Source: Anoxybacillus mongoliensis | GTDB taxonomy: Bacteria > Bacillota > Bacilli > Bacillales > Anoxybacillaceae | Direction: 5' to 3' | Assembly (NCBI RefSeq): GCF_014201515.1 | Contig: NZ_JACHEQ010000006.1 | Span: 95,170-159,169 of the forward strand | DNA length: 64,000 nt | In this document: one piece after another, positions 8,655-17,247 of the stretch | How positions within the stretch are numbered: position 1 is the stretch's first letter | Layout: each line of letters opens with the position of its first letter | The notes under the pieces: model-generated | The model's database searches: none | The model's input: only the letters and a program-made list of their open reading frames with translations | What the model was told of the DNA's origin: nothing | Program-made: the position numbers and the translations under genes

Positions 8655-9869
8655 TTAAATAAACATTCCTGCGATGGATGCGCTTAACAATGACGCAAGC
8701 ATACCAGCGAGGACGGCTTTTAAACCCATGCGCGCAATGTCGCTGCGACGATTTGGCGCTAAGCTTCCTAACCCACCAAGCAAAATACCCATCGAAGAAA
8801 TATTAGCAAATCCACATAGCGCAAAGCTAACGATCGCTACCGTTTTTGCTGATAAGTCTGGAATTTGTGGCGCAAACGATGAATAAGCAACAAACTCGTT
8901 TAAAATTAATTTTTGGCCGATAAATCCACCAGCTGTCACCGCTTCAGACCAAGGTACACCGATTGCAAATGCAAGAGGAGCAAATACGAATCCTAAAATT
9001 TTTTGAAGTGTTAAACCATCATAGTTAAACAAACTTCCGATTCCGCTAAGCAATCCGTTAATTAACGCAATAAGGGCGATAAATGCTAACAACATTGCAC
9101 CGATATTTAATGCTAACTTTAAGCCATCACTTGCTCCGCGCGCAGCCGCGTCGATGACGTTTGTTGATTCTTCGTCTTTTTCCATTTCAAAATGTTCATC
9201 TTCTTTAATCGGCTCTGTTTCTGGCACAATCATTTTCGCCATGACTAATCCTGCTGGCGCTGCCATGAAACTTGCCGCAAGTAAATATTCAAGCGGAACA
9301 CCTAAAAGCGAGTAACCAACGAGCACAGAACCAGCAACAGATGCTAACCCTCCTGTCATGACCGCAAACAGTTCAGATTGTGTCATTTTTGATAAATACG
9401 GACGAATGACAAGCGGTGCTTCTGTTTGACCAACAAAAATGTTCGCTGCTGCTGACATCGACTCCGCTTTACTCGTTCCGAGCAATTTGGCAAGCGGACC
9501 ACCGATCATTTTAATGATCCACTGCATGACACCGATATAGTAAAGAACAGAAATTAACGCAGAGAAGAAAATGACGACCGGCAGCACTTGGAACGCAAAC
9601 ACAAATCCAATTCCTTTTGCCGCAAACACACCACCGAACAAAAAGTTAATTCCTTCGTTCGCATAGTTAATAATGTTTGTGATGCCATTTGTCAGCCACT
9701 GTAAGGCCGCTTTCCCCGCTTCCCATTTTAAAACGATAAACGCAAAAGCGACTTGAATCGCAAGACCACCTAAAATCGTTCGCGGATTAATCGCTTTGCG
9801 ATTGTTTGAAGAAAGAAAAGCGATCCCAAGGACAACAGAGATACCAACAAGTCCCCAAACGATATTCAT
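8655..9869 (-). CDS. nupC: Concentrative nucleoside transporter (CNT family)
   Basis: Proton- or sodium-coupled uptake of nucleosides across the cytoplasmic membrane. About 404 residues with N-terminal gate helices, the conserved [13 protein letters not shown] segment and a later [10 protein letters not shown] segment, both typical of CNT transporters. A GTG at 9878 is in frame, but the ATG at 9869 has GGAG eight bases upstream and is preferred. It is the first gene of the deoxyribonucleoside operon, behind a promoter carrying DeoR- and CcpA-type sites. Confidence 0.95.
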   Translation of the reverse strand: MNIVWGLVGISVVLGIAFLSSNNRKAINPRTILGGLAIQVAFAFIVLKWEAGKAALQWLTNGITNIINYANEGINFLFGGVFAAKGIGFVFAFQVLPVVIFFSALISVLYYIGVMQWIIKMIGGPLAKLLGTSKAESMSAAANIFVGQTEAPLVIRPYLSKMTQSELFAVMTGGLASVAGSVLVGYSLLGVPLEYLLAASFMAAPAGLVMAKMIVPETEPIKEDEHFEMEKDEESTNVIDAAARGASDGLKLALNIGAMLLAFIALIALINGLLSGIGSLFNYDGLTLQKILGFVFAPLAFAIGVPWSEAVTAGGFIGQKLILNEFVAYSSFAPQIPDLSAKTVAIVSFALCGFANISSMGILLGGLGSLAPNRRSDIARMGLKAVLAGMLASLLSASIAGMFI

Positions 9870-9895
9870 GTTGCACACTCCTATAAGTTGAATTT

Positions 9896-9911
9896 TTGAT
9901 TACGTAATCAA
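9896..9911. promoter_or_regulatory. 16-base perfect palindrome at the nupC promoter
   Basis: TTGATTACGTAATCAA at 9896-9911 overlaps the downstream edge of the predicted -10 and the transcription start of nupC. It looks like a repressor site. It does not match the DeoR or cre patterns, so its protein is unknown. Confidence 0.5.
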
Positions 9912-9938
9912 TATAACAGGAAAACGAACATATGTAAA
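9910..9938 (-). promoter_or_regulatory. Sigma-A promoter of nupC-deoC-xapX-cdd
   Basis: Minus strand TTTACA (9933-9938), 17-base spacer, TATATT (9910-9915). Confidence 0.7.
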
Positions 9939-9946
9939 CGTTAACA
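9932..9946. promoter_or_regulatory. CcpA cre site
   Basis: ATGTAAACGTTAACA fits every defined position of the cre consensus WTGNAANCGNWNNCW. It covers the -35 hexamer, so CcpA binding should repress the nucleoside operon when a preferred sugar is present. Confidence 0.7.
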
Positions 9947-9960
9947 TGAACAAATGTTAA
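9941..9960. promoter_or_regulatory. Probable DeoR operator
   Basis: Inverted repeat TTAACAT-N6-ATGTTAA at 9941-9960, just upstream of the -35. A half-site-like ATATGTTCGT lies between -35 and -10. In B. subtilis DeoR binds a palindrome around -60 to -43 plus a half site near the promoter, and the geometry here is the same. Confidence 0.6.
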
Positions 9961-10004
9961 AGAAAATTCATGGTTTCGCTAAATCTTTCTTCCTTTTTAC
10001 AATA

Positions 10005-10034
10005 AATAAAGGGGGCTTTTCTTCTTTTCCCCCA
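10005..10034 (-). terminator. Possible terminator after deoR
   Basis: GGGGG...CCCCC stem (10011-10015 and 10029-10033) around an A/T-rich loop, between the deoR stop and the nupC promoter. The stem is short, so the call is modest. Confidence 0.4.
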
Positions 10035-10046
10035 TTTATCTTTTCT

Positions 10047-10988
10047 TTATTCTTTTTCTAACAAACATTCAGCAGTAAATTGATCGGTCACTAATACGTT
10101 CGCATACTTTCCTTTTAACGCACCGTATATACCAGCGACTTTATGAATACCTCCTGCGATCACAATCGAGTATTCTTTCTTTTTTAATTCCTCTAACTCA
10201 ATGCCGAGCGTGCGCGCATTTAACTCCTCACTACATAGTTTTCCATTTTGATCAAAAAAACGTGAACAAATGTCACCAGCAGCTTTTGAATAAATTGTTT
10301 GCAAATCTTCCTCTGTAAAATAACCGAGTTGAAACAATAACGACTCTGATTTAATTGGTCCGATCGTAAAGACAGCGATATTCGCTTGGCGTCCTAGATC
10401 GAGAATTTTACGAATGTGGCGGTCAGCCTCCATCGCTTGTTTCACAACGACATGATCAACGATCGCAGGTAGCGGCAAATGATGCACTGTTGCGTTGAAT
10501 GCGCTTCCAAACAAATGCAAAATATCAGAGGCAAACGTATTCGTTTCTGATAAGCTGACGCCACCTTTTAATTGTACAACTTTCACGTCTTTGACATGTT
10601 TATGTTTCAGTTGTAATGCGACGTGATATAACGTCGTTCCCCATGTGACACCGATAATATCGCCATCTTTGACAATCGAACGTAAGTATTCTGCCGCTTC
10701 TTTCCCTAAATATTTTTTAATAATGCCATCTTGATGTTCCGGTACAGATACAACAATTGCTTTTTTTATATTGAACTTTTGTTCAATTTGCCTTGCTAAC
10801 TGTTGAATATCTTCAGCCGGATCGTTAATTTTAATTTCTACAATTCCTTCTTCTTTTGCTTGCTGTAGTAGACGCGACACCGTCGGCCGCGATACGCCAA
10901 GCTTTTTTGCAATGTCGTTTTGATTGTAGTCTAGCAAATAATACAATTTCGCTGCTTCAACGACTTTTTTTAGCTTATCTTGCTCCAT
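10047..10988 (-). CDS. deoR: Deoxyribonucleoside regulator DeoR (SorC family)
   Basis: At 313 residues it has the length of Bacillus DeoR. The N-terminal helix-turn-helix covers about residues 20-42 (NQNDIAKKLGVSRPTVSRLL). The rest is the SorC-type sugar-phosphate sensing domain, with a GVTWGTTL segment near 113 and a late GGIHK. In Bacillus, DeoR represses the deoC-nupC operon until it binds deoxyribose-5-phosphate. It is encoded directly upstream of nupC in the same direction, with a candidate operator between them, which strengthens the assignment. Confidence 0.9.
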   Translation of the reverse strand: MEQDKLKKVVEAAKLYYLLDYNQNDIAKKLGVSRPTVSRLLQQAKEEGIVEIKINDPAEDIQQLARQIEQKFNIKKAIVVSVPEHQDGIIKKYLGKEAAEYLRSIVKDGDIIGVTWGTTLYHVALQLKHKHVKDVKVVQLKGGVSLSETNTFASDILHLFGSAFNATVHHLPLPAIVDHVVVKQAMEADRHIRKILDLGRQANIAVFTIGPIKSESLLFQLGYFTEEDLQTIYSKAAGDICSRFFDQNGKLCSEELNARTLGIELEELKKKEYSIVIAGGIHKVAGIYGALKGKYANVLVTDQFTAECLLEKE

Positions 10989-11014
10989 CGCTTCATCACC
11001 TTTTATTTATGAAT

Positions 11015-11058
11015 GAAAAAGGAGCAACCTTCCATATTTGAAGGAATACTCCCTTTTG
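11015..11058 (-). terminator. Terminator after the PfkB kinase gene
   Basis: Two-part stem GGAG/CTCC plus CCTTC/GAAGG (11021-11053) with CTTTTTCATTC following on the minus strand. Confidence 0.75.
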
Positions 11059-11116
11059 TTTCATCATACGAAAAAAACTGAACATTTGACAAGAAAAAGT
11101 TTTAACATAATTTCTA

Positions 11117-12076
11117 TTATTTCAACCAACCTTCACATAAAATGTGCTCGACTTCACTGAGTGTTGGCAGCGCTGTCATTGCTCCTTTTGTTGATGCAGC
11201 TAGCGCTCCCGAAACACTTGCAAAGCGCGTCATTTGTTCAACTTCCGAAAGCGATAGAGAATCCATTGTGCCTTCTCTTTCATGTAAGCAATACAGCATC
11301 CCGGAAACGAAAGCATCACCCGCCCCTGTCGTATCAACCGCCTCTACTTTAAGCGCTGGCGTAAATACAGACCCTTCTTTCGTAAACGCATAACTACCGT
11401 TTTCCCCTAGCGTGACGACAATGAGCGGAATGTTGTAGGAAGCAAGGGCATCTACACCTTTTTGTATATCTCTCTCCCCTGTAATAAACGTCAATTCCTC
11501 TTCAGAAATTTTAAGCACATCCGCTTCTCGTAACATCGATATAATCATTTCACGAGCTTGTTGTTCACTTTCCCATAAACCGAGACGTAAATTCGGATCA
11601 TACGAGACAATCATTCCGTTTTCCTTAGCTAGCATGACAGCTCGCTTTGTTGCGTTGCGTGCTGGTTCGCTAATCAATGAGATCGAACCAAAATGGAGAA
11701 TGCGATGTGTATGAAATAGCGATTCATCTATTTCTTCTTCGCGTAAAAAGCGATCGGCACTCGGATTAATGTAAAAGTCAAAGCTTCGTTCCCCATTTTC
11801 CGCTAGCGTTACAAAAACGACACCTGTACGAACATCATCACTAAATTGAAGCCAAGTCGTATTTACACCGTATTTATCAAGCGTTTCTTTTAAAAAGACA
11901 CCGAGTACATCTCGGCCCACTTTCCCTAGAAACGTCGATGGCGCACCCAACCGCGCGACACCAACCGCGACATTCGCTGGCGCTCCTCCTGGGCTTTTTT
12001 GATACGCAAGATTTGTTTCATCAAGTGGAATAAAATCAATTAACGCTTCACCAAGACTAATAACTCCTTGCTTCAT
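11117..12076 (-). CDS. scrK: PfkB-family sugar kinase, probable fructokinase
   Basis: Phosphorylates a sugar with ATP; fructose is the most likely substrate from general resemblance, with 2-keto-3-deoxygluconate an alternative. The protein has 319 residues from the ATG at 12076, chosen because GGGAGG lies seven bases upstream; the longer open frame upstream lacks family sequence. PfkB signatures are present: SPGGAPANVAVG near residue 30, and the ATP/anion-hole DTTGAGDAF near 250. It is divergent from adeR, with about 110 bases between them, and no transporter or other sugar gene adjoins it to fix the substrate. Confidence 0.85.
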   Translation of the reverse strand: MKQGVISLGEALIDFIPLDETNLAYQKSPGGAPANVAVGVARLGAPSTFLGKVGRDVLGVFLKETLDKYGVNTTWLQFSDDVRTGVVFVTLAENGERSFDFYINPSADRFLREEEIDESLFHTHRILHFGSISLISEPARNATKRAVMLAKENGMIVSYDPNLRLGLWESEQQAREMIISMLREADVLKISEEELTFITGERDIQKGVDALASYNIPLIVVTLGENGSYAFTKEGSVFTPALKVEAVDTTGAGDAFVSGMLYCLHEREGTMDSLSLSEVEQMTRFASVSGALAASTKGAMTALPTLSEVEHILCEGWLK

Positions 12077-12109
12077 CGTCATCCCTCCCATTCCATCGTA
12101 ATACGTTCC

Positions 12110-12138
12110 ATCATACAAATGCAACGCACAACAATAAA
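12110..12138 (-). promoter_or_regulatory. Candidate promoter of the PfkB kinase gene
   Basis: Minus strand TTTATT (12133-12138), 17-base spacer, TATGAT (12110-12115), about 35 bases before the start codon. Confidence 0.4.
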
Positions 12139-12185
12139 ACGTGCTACAATAATCATAAGACAACATACGAAACGGAGTGGATGCG

Positions 12186-13409
12186 ATGAACCCTTTTGCC
12201 ACTCATTTTGAAAGTTTAGAGGAATTTGCAGATCGTGTGAGCGAGTTGTTGCAATGTCCGATTACGATTGAAGATGCAAACCATCGCTTAATTGCTTATA
12301 GTGGACATGAACATTATACCGATCCAGCTCGTACAGCGACCATTATCCACCGGCGCGTGCCAGAGCGCGTCATTAATAGTTTATGGCGCGAAGGGGTGAT
12401 CCCAAGGCTCCTGCAAAGCGAGGAACCTGTTCGTGTCGCGGAAATTTCAGAAGTAGGGCTCGGCAATCGTATCGCCATTTCGATTTGGAGAAATAAAGAG
12501 GTGCTCGGGTTTATTTGGGCAATTGAAATGAACGAACCATGGACGGAGCAACAGTTTGACTTGTTAAAACAAGCAGCGAAAGCAGCGAAAAATTTGTTAT
12601 TGCAACTACAAATTCGCAAACATAAAAAAGAAGAGCGCATTCAAGAGTTTTTTTGGAAGCTATTGACTGGGCATTTTCCATCTCCTCACGAAGTAATTGA
12701 ACAATGTCATCAATTAAACGTACATGTTTATCCATTTTTTTCTGTTGGCATTTTTCAATTTCAACAACATATTCAAACACAAGTAGAAAGACAAATTGAT
12801 TATTTATTAAAAACGACACAGCAACTCGCCGTCCCACTTTATACGATTGATCACCAACGACTAATTGTGCTCGTTGCTCCAAGTTCAGACGTCTATGGAG
12901 AAGCACACATTGAACGATTTTTTCGTTCATTTATGACACAAATGAGAGAGCGATTTCGCGTGGACATTATGATGGGGGCATTCGGAAATGTGTACGAGTG
13001 CTATACAAAAATTGCAAAAAGCTACGAGGAAGCGCAAACGGTGTTAAAAATGAAACGTGCCTTCCCTCATCAACTTGCGAATATTCAAGGTTATCAGCAT
13101 CTCGGCATGTATCAATTTTTTGATTTACTTTTTGAAAAAAAACGACATGGGGATTTCCACAACGCAGCACTCGAAAAGCTGAAACAATATGATGCACAGC
13201 ACCATACAAACTTAGTGGAGACGATTGAAACGTATCTCGACTGTGACAGCAACGTCAATGAAACGGCGAAAACGCTCAATATTCATCCGAATACGCTTGC
13301 TTACCGCCTAAAGCGAATTAGTGAAATTGGAAACATCGACCTAGGCAACATGGGCGAAAAAGTAAAACTATATATCGATATGAAATTAGACAAATATCGG
13401 ACAACGTAG
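12186..13409 (+). CDS. adeR: PucR-family transcriptional activator AdeR
   Basis: At 407 residues it has a CdaR/PucR-type architecture: an N-terminal ligand-sensing region, a middle GGDEF-like fold, and a C-terminal helix-turn-helix (about residues 360-385, NVNETAKTLNIHPNTLAYRL). It sits immediately upstream of ald in the same direction. In B. subtilis the ald neighbour AdeR activates alanine dehydrogenase in response to alanine, so that role is inferred here. The ATG at 12186 is preferred over GTG 12177 because GGAG lies eight bases before it. A terminator separates it from ald. Confidence 0.88.
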   Translation: MNPFATHFESLEEFADRVSELLQCPITIEDANHRLIAYSGHEHYTDPARTATIIHRRVPERVINSLWREGVIPRLLQSEEPVRVAEISEVGLGNRIAISIWRNKEVLGFIWAIEMNEPWTEQQFDLLKQAAKAAKNLLLQLQIRKHKKEERIQEFFWKLLTGHFPSPHEVIEQCHQLNVHVYPFFSVGIFQFQQHIQTQVERQIDYLLKTTQQLAVPLYTIDHQRLIVLVAPSSDVYGEAHIERFFRSFMTQMRERFRVDIMMGAFGNVYECYTKIAKSYEEAQTVLKMKRAFPHQLANIQGYQHLGMYQFFDLLFEKKRHGDFHNAALEKLKQYDAQHHTNLVETIETYLDCDSNVNETAKTLNIHPNTLAYRLKRISEIGNIDLGNMGEKVKLYIDMKLDKYRTT

Positions 13410-13443
13410 CTTTTGTGGAAATCCACAAAAGCTTGTTTTTTCT
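13408..13443 (+). terminator. Terminator after adeR
   Basis: Twelve-base stem AGCTTTTGTGGA / TCCACAAAAGCT (13408-13433) followed by TGTTTTTTC; it overlaps the adeR stop codon. Confidence 0.92.
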
Positions 13444-13482
13444 TTCTCTTTTCTAAACAAACAACAAATGATAAAAAACATT

Positions 13483-13488
13483 TATACT
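13483..13488 (+). promoter_or_regulatory. -10 element of ald with no recognisable -35
   Basis: TATACT at 13483-13488, 42 bases before the ald ATG. The position 17 bases upstream (13460-13465) holds only AAC-rich sequence. A promoter lacking a -35 fits dependence on an activator such as AdeR. Confidence 0.4.
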
Positions 13489-13529
13489 GTAGATAATAAT
13501 AAAAGACAACATGAAAGGGGAAACAGCAC

Positions 13530-14660
13530 ATGATTATTGGTGTTCCAAAGGAAATTAAAAATAACGAAAATCGCGTAGCTATTACACCTGCTGGCGTCAT
13601 GTCATTTGTCAGCAATGGACATACTGTATTAATTGAGAAAGATGCAGGAATTGGAAGCGGTTTCACAAATGAGGCTTACGTTCAGGCAGGAGCGCAAATC
13701 GTTGAACGTGCTGCAGACGTCTGGGCGCAAGCGGATATGGTCATGAAAGTCAAAGAACCACTACCAAGTGAATACGAATACTTCCGTCCGGGATTAGTAT
13801 TGTTCACATACTTACACCTCGCTGCTGAACCAGAATTAGCACGTGCGCTAAAAGAAAAAGGTGTCATCGCCATCGCTTATGAAACGGTACAAGTTGGTCG
13901 TACGTTGCCACTTTTAACACCGATGAGCGAAGTAGCAGGACGTATGGCAGCACAAATTGGTGCACAATTCCTCGAAAAAACAAAAGGCGGAAAAGGTATT
14001 CTTCTTTCCGGAGTTCCAGGCGTTAGCCGCGGAAAAGTGACAATCATTGGCGGCGGTGTCGTCGGAACAAACGCAGCAAAAGTGGCGATCGGCTTAGGTG
14101 CAAACGTGACAATTATCGATTTAAGCGCAGAACGTTTACGTGAACTTGACGATATTTTCGGAAGCCAAATTAATACATTGATGTCTAACCCTATGAACAT
14201 CGCACAAGCGGTGGCGGAGTCTGACCTTGTCATTGGCGCCGTATTAATCCCTGGAGCAAAAGCACCAAAACTTGTGACAGAAGAAATGGTCAAAGCGATG
14301 CAACCAGGTTCAGTCATCGTTGACGTAGCGATCGACCAAGGCGGGATTGTTGAAACGAGCGACCATGTGACGACACACGACAACCCAACATACGTGAAAC
14401 ACGGTGTCGTTCACTACGCAGTTGCAAACATGCCAGGGGCGGTTCCACGCACATCAACACTTGCACTTACAAACGTCACAATGCCATACGCACTACAAAT
14501 TGCAAATAAAGGCGTACACAAAGCGGTCGCAGACAATCCTGCATTACGCCTTGGTGTAAACGTCGCAAACGGAGAAATCACATACGAAGCTGTCGCACGC
14601 GACCTCGGTTACGACTACGTTCCAGTTGAAGTGGCTTTAGACAAACAGTTGTTAGCATAA
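13530..14660 (+). CDS. ald: Alanine dehydrogenase
   Basis: NAD-dependent conversion of L-alanine to pyruvate and ammonia, used for growth on alanine and in spore development. The protein has 376 residues. Substrate residues R15, K75 (MKVKEP) and H96 (YLHLA) are in place. The NAD-binding glycine motif [12 protein letters not shown] lies near 173-184. GGGG precedes the ATG. It follows adeR with its own promoter region and ends before a bidirectional terminator shared with the amino acid ABC operon. Confidence 0.98.
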   Translation: MIIGVPKEIKNNENRVAITPAGVMSFVSNGHTVLIEKDAGIGSGFTNEAYVQAGAQIVERAADVWAQADMVMKVKEPLPSEYEYFRPGLVLFTYLHLAAEPELARALKEKGVIAIAYETVQVGRTLPLLTPMSEVAGRMAAQIGAQFLEKTKGGKGILLSGVPGVSRGKVTIIGGGVVGTNAAKVAIGLGANVTIIDLSAERLRELDDIFGSQINTLMSNPMNIAQAVAESDLVIGAVLIPGAKAPKLVTEEMVKAMQPGSVIVDVAIDQGGIVETSDHVTTHDNPTYVKHGVVHYAVANMPGAVPRTSTLALTNVTMPYALQIANKGVHKAVADNPALRLGVNVANGEITYEAVARDLGYDYVPVEVALDKQLLA

Positions 14661-14710
14661 ATAGAGCGATCAGAGCTAGACAGCTCTCTGAACTCGAATT
14701 TTTATACAAC

Positions 14711-14743
14711 AAAAGGTGTCCTGACAAACGGGACACCTTTTTC
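14711..14743. terminator. Bidirectional terminator between ald and the amino acid ABC operon
   Basis: Stem GGTGTCC / GGGACACC (14715-14721 and 14730-14737) with A-run before and T-run after, so it can act in both directions between convergent genes. Confidence 0.9.
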
Positions 14744-15466
14744 TTATAACACTTTAGATAAAAACGACTTCGTTCGCTCATGTTGTGGTGCATCAAAAAT
14801 TTGTTGTGGTGTTCCTTCCTCTACGATCACTCCACCGTCCATAAAGAGAACGCGATCCCCGACTTCACGCGCAAATCCCATCTCATGCGTCACAACGACC
14901 ATCGTCATTCCTTCTTTCGCTAGTTGCTTCATGACGGCAAGCACTTCCCCGACCATTTCCGGATCGAGCGCAGACGTCGGCTCGTCAAATAACATCACTT
15001 TCGGCTCCATCGCAAGCGCACGAGCAATAGCAACACGCTGTGCCTGTCCACCGGATAATGAATCCGGATATACGTGTGCCTTATCTTGTAAACCGACTTT
15101 CGCAAGCAACTGCATCGCTTTTTCTGTCGCTTTTTCTTTCGACCATTTGCGCACTTTCATCGGGGCGAGTGTAATATTATCAAGCACCGTCATATGCGGA
15201 AATAAGTTAAATCGTTGAAACACCATGCCAACTTCTTCACGCACTTTATTTAAATCCGTTTTCGGATCTTTTAAATAAAATCCGTCAACAACAATATCCC
15301 CTTCATCAAAATCTTCCAACATGTTTAAACAACGTAAAAACGTCGACTTTCCCGATCCAGACGGACCGATGACAACAACCACTTCCTTTTCATGAATGTG
15401 CACATCAATTCCTTTTAACACTTGGAGCGATCCGTATGATTTTTTCAGATTTGTGACTTGAATCAT
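14744..15466 (-). CDS. Polar/basic amino acid ABC transporter, ATPase subunit
   Basis: Cytoplasmic ATPase that powers amino acid import. At 240 residues it is of GlnQ/ArtM type, with Walker [10 protein letters not shown] at 34-42, signature LSGGQAQR near 134 and Walker [13 protein letters not shown]. Its start overlaps the permease stop by four bases, so translation is coupled. The binding protein of the operon most resembles the arginine/lysine/histidine binders of thermophilic Bacillaceae. The same subunit is called ArtM in Bacillus and ArtP in Geobacillus, so no symbol is given. Confidence 0.92.
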   Translation of the reverse strand: MIQVTNLKKSYGSLQVLKGIDVHIHEKEVVVVIGPSGSGKSTFLRCLNMLEDFDEGDIVVDGFYLKDPKTDLNKVREEVGMVFQRFNLFPHMTVLDNITLAPMKVRKWSKEKATEKAMQLLAKVGLQDKAHVYPDSLSGGQAQRVAIARALAMEPKVMLFDEPTSALDPEMVGEVLAVMKQLAKEGMTMVVVTHEMGFAREVGDRVLFMDGGVIVEEGTPQQIFDAPQHERTKSFLSKVL

Positions 15467-16119
15467 GCATCATACCTTCTTTCTAACCGATGTAACAACT
15501 TGCTTAATGAAAGGGTGAGCACTAAGTAAATAAGCGCAACGGTTAAGTACGGCTCCCAGACGCGATAATATTGCCCTTGCATCGCTCGTCCCCAGTACAT
15601 AAGCTCAGGTGCCGCAATAATTGCCGCAAGCGATGAATCTTTAATAAGGACGATAAATTCGTTACCAAGTGGCGGGATCATGCGCTTGATCGCTTGTGGT
15701 AAAATGATGTAACGCATCGCTTGTACATGCGTCATTCCAAGCGAACGTGCCGCTTCCATTTGCCCACGATCAATCGATTGGATACCAGCGCGGAAAATTT
15801 CAGCAATGTACGCGGCCGCATTTAAAGATAACGAAATCGCTCCCGATACGAGCGGGTTCGGTTGGGCGGTAAACATCGGCATGATGCCAAAATGAATAAG
15901 TAAAATTTGTACAAATAATGGCGTTCCACGGAAAAAATGAACGTACCAATCAAACGGCAAACGAACAAGACGATTTTGAACCATTTTCCCAAGCCCAATG
16001 GCTAAACCAAGAATCGTCCCGAAAAGGATACCGATCAAAGATAAGCCGATTGTCCATAGTACCCCTTTCAAAAAAAACGGGGCATATTCTACAATAATGT
16101 TGAAACGAAAATCCATCAT
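15463..16119 (-). CDS. Polar/basic amino acid ABC transporter, permease subunit
   Basis: Membrane channel subunit of 218 residues with about five helices. The EAA loop contacting the ATPase is visible around [20 protein letters not shown] (residues about 122-141). It belongs to the His/Glu/Gln/Arg permease family and probably works as a homodimer, as no second permease gene is present. It lies second in the operon after the binding protein, from which it is separated by a perfect hairpin, and overlaps the ATPase gene by four bases. Confidence 0.93.
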   Translation of the reverse strand: MMDFRFNIIVEYAPFFLKGVLWTIGLSLIGILFGTILGLAIGLGKMVQNRLVRLPFDWYVHFFRGTPLFVQILLIHFGIMPMFTAQPNPLVSGAISLSLNAAAYIAEIFRAGIQSIDRGQMEAARSLGMTHVQAMRYIILPQAIKRMIPPLGNEFIVLIKDSSLAAIIAAPELMYWGRAMQGQYYRVWEPYLTVALIYLVLTLSLSKLLHRLERRYDA

Positions 16120-16138
16120 CCCTCACCTTTCTTCTTGT

Positions 16139-16174
16139 AAAAATTGCGTAACTGTCTACAGTTACGCAATTTTT
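16139..16174 (-). terminator. Intercistronic hairpin between binding protein and permease genes
   Basis: Near-perfect stem AAAAATTGCGTAACTGT / ACAGTTACGCAATTTTT with a 2-base loop. In ABC operons such a hairpin protects the upstream mRNA and partly ends transcription, so that binding protein exceeds membrane subunits. Confidence 0.8.
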
Positions 16175-16182
16175 CGTCGACG

Positions 16183-16980
16183 TTATTGCTGTTGTTGTAA
16201 TGATTCAATATTCGGTTCTGTACCAAACCATTTCTTATAAATTTCTGTATACGTTCCGTTTTCAATTACCTTTTTCAACGCTTCGTCTACTTTTTGCTTC
16301 AACTCGCTTCCTTTCGGGAACATGAAGCCGTAAAATTCAGATTCAAAATGTTCAGGATCCTCAAATGCTACAATTTTAGCATCTGGATTATTTTTTACAT
16401 ATTCGTTCGCAACAGCATTATCTGTTACAACGGCTTCCACACCGCCGTTTAATAAATCCATAATCGCAACGACTGTATTCTCAAACTTTTTAATATTTTG
16501 ATTCTCTTTTCCTAAAATTTTTTCAACGGCTTCTTGTCCTGTTGTCCCGTTTTGGACGCCGACAACTTTTCCTTGTAAATCTTTCGCGCTTTTAATCGAA
16601 CTTCCTTCTTTCACAAGAATCATATGTGTCGATTCAAAGTACGGAATGGAAAAGTCATATGTTTGTTTTCGATCATCGTTAATTGTAATACCTGAAACAG
16701 CCATATCCGCTGTCTTTCCTTGAATAGCCGCAAACAATGGATCCCAACCGATGTTTTTTAATTCATATGCTAATCCTGCTTCCTTCATGACTGCTTTTAA
16801 TAAATCGACATCAAAGCCGACAATTTCACCTTTATCCATGTACTCAAATGGGGCAAACGCCGCGTCTGTCACAACTGTAATTTTCTTTTCTGTTGTTGCT
16901 GTTTTTTCTGTTGAACTACCACACCCTACAAGCGCAAACATAAGTATAAAAATAAGTGTTGCCATCATTCCTTTTTTCAT
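16183..16980 (-). CDS. Amino acid ABC transporter, substrate-binding lipoprotein (ArtJ-like)
   Basis: Extracellular lipid-anchored receptor. The signal peptide ends in the lipobox LVGC with the anchoring cysteine at residue 20. The mature part is a periplasmic-binding-protein type 2 fold starting ITVVTDAAFAPFEY, with GFDVDLLKAV, a domain-crossover DMAVSGIT segment and VVGVQNGTTGQEA. Overall it resembles ArtJ-type arginine/lysine/histidine binders; ligand specificity is inferred. A TTG one codon earlier is open, but ATG 16980 with GGGGGAT upstream is preferred. It is the first gene of a three-gene importer operon. Confidence 0.9.
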   Translation of the reverse strand: MKKGMMATLIFILMFALVGCGSSTEKTATTEKKITVVTDAAFAPFEYMDKGEIVGFDVDLLKAVMKEAGLAYELKNIGWDPLFAAIQGKTADMAVSGITINDDRKQTYDFSIPYFESTHMILVKEGSSIKSAKDLQGKVVGVQNGTTGQEAVEKILGKENQNIKKFENTVVAIMDLLNGGVEAVVTDNAVANEYVKNNPDAKIVAFEDPEHFESEFYGFMFPKGSELKQKVDEALKKVIENGTYTEIYKKWFGTEPNIESLQQQQ

Positions 16981-17137
16981 CAACTGTATCCCCCTTACTA
17001 TCTGTTGTAAAATAATAAATATTTGTGTATAAACATGTTATGCTCTCTATGTTTCACATATTATCAGCTTTATTGTTTTTATGCAACAAATTTTATAAAA
17101 ATAATTTTTGGAAAAATCTTTATTTTAAAAAATATTT

Positions 17138-17155
17138 TTGATCAATGTTTCACAA
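17138..17155. promoter_or_regulatory. Degenerate Rex/Fnr-like half-site upstream of pflB
   Basis: TTGATCAATGTTTCACAA keeps the right half TCACAA and outer TTG of the Rex/Fnr pattern TTGTGA-N6-TCACAA but loses the left TGA, giving 9 of 12 defined bases. It lies about 100 bases before pflB in the AT-rich divergent region. The call is suggestive only. Confidence 0.3.
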
Positions 17156-17247
17156 ATTCGTCAATCCTTCTTTCTCCTCGTCATGTAAAAAAGTAGTATT
17201 CTTTATATAGGGGGTACTTTTATTCTGATGATTGGGAGGAGATTATC

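Noticed and set aside
13877-14383. 168-codon open frame on the - strand
   Set aside because: Antisense to ald; composition mirrors the real gene.
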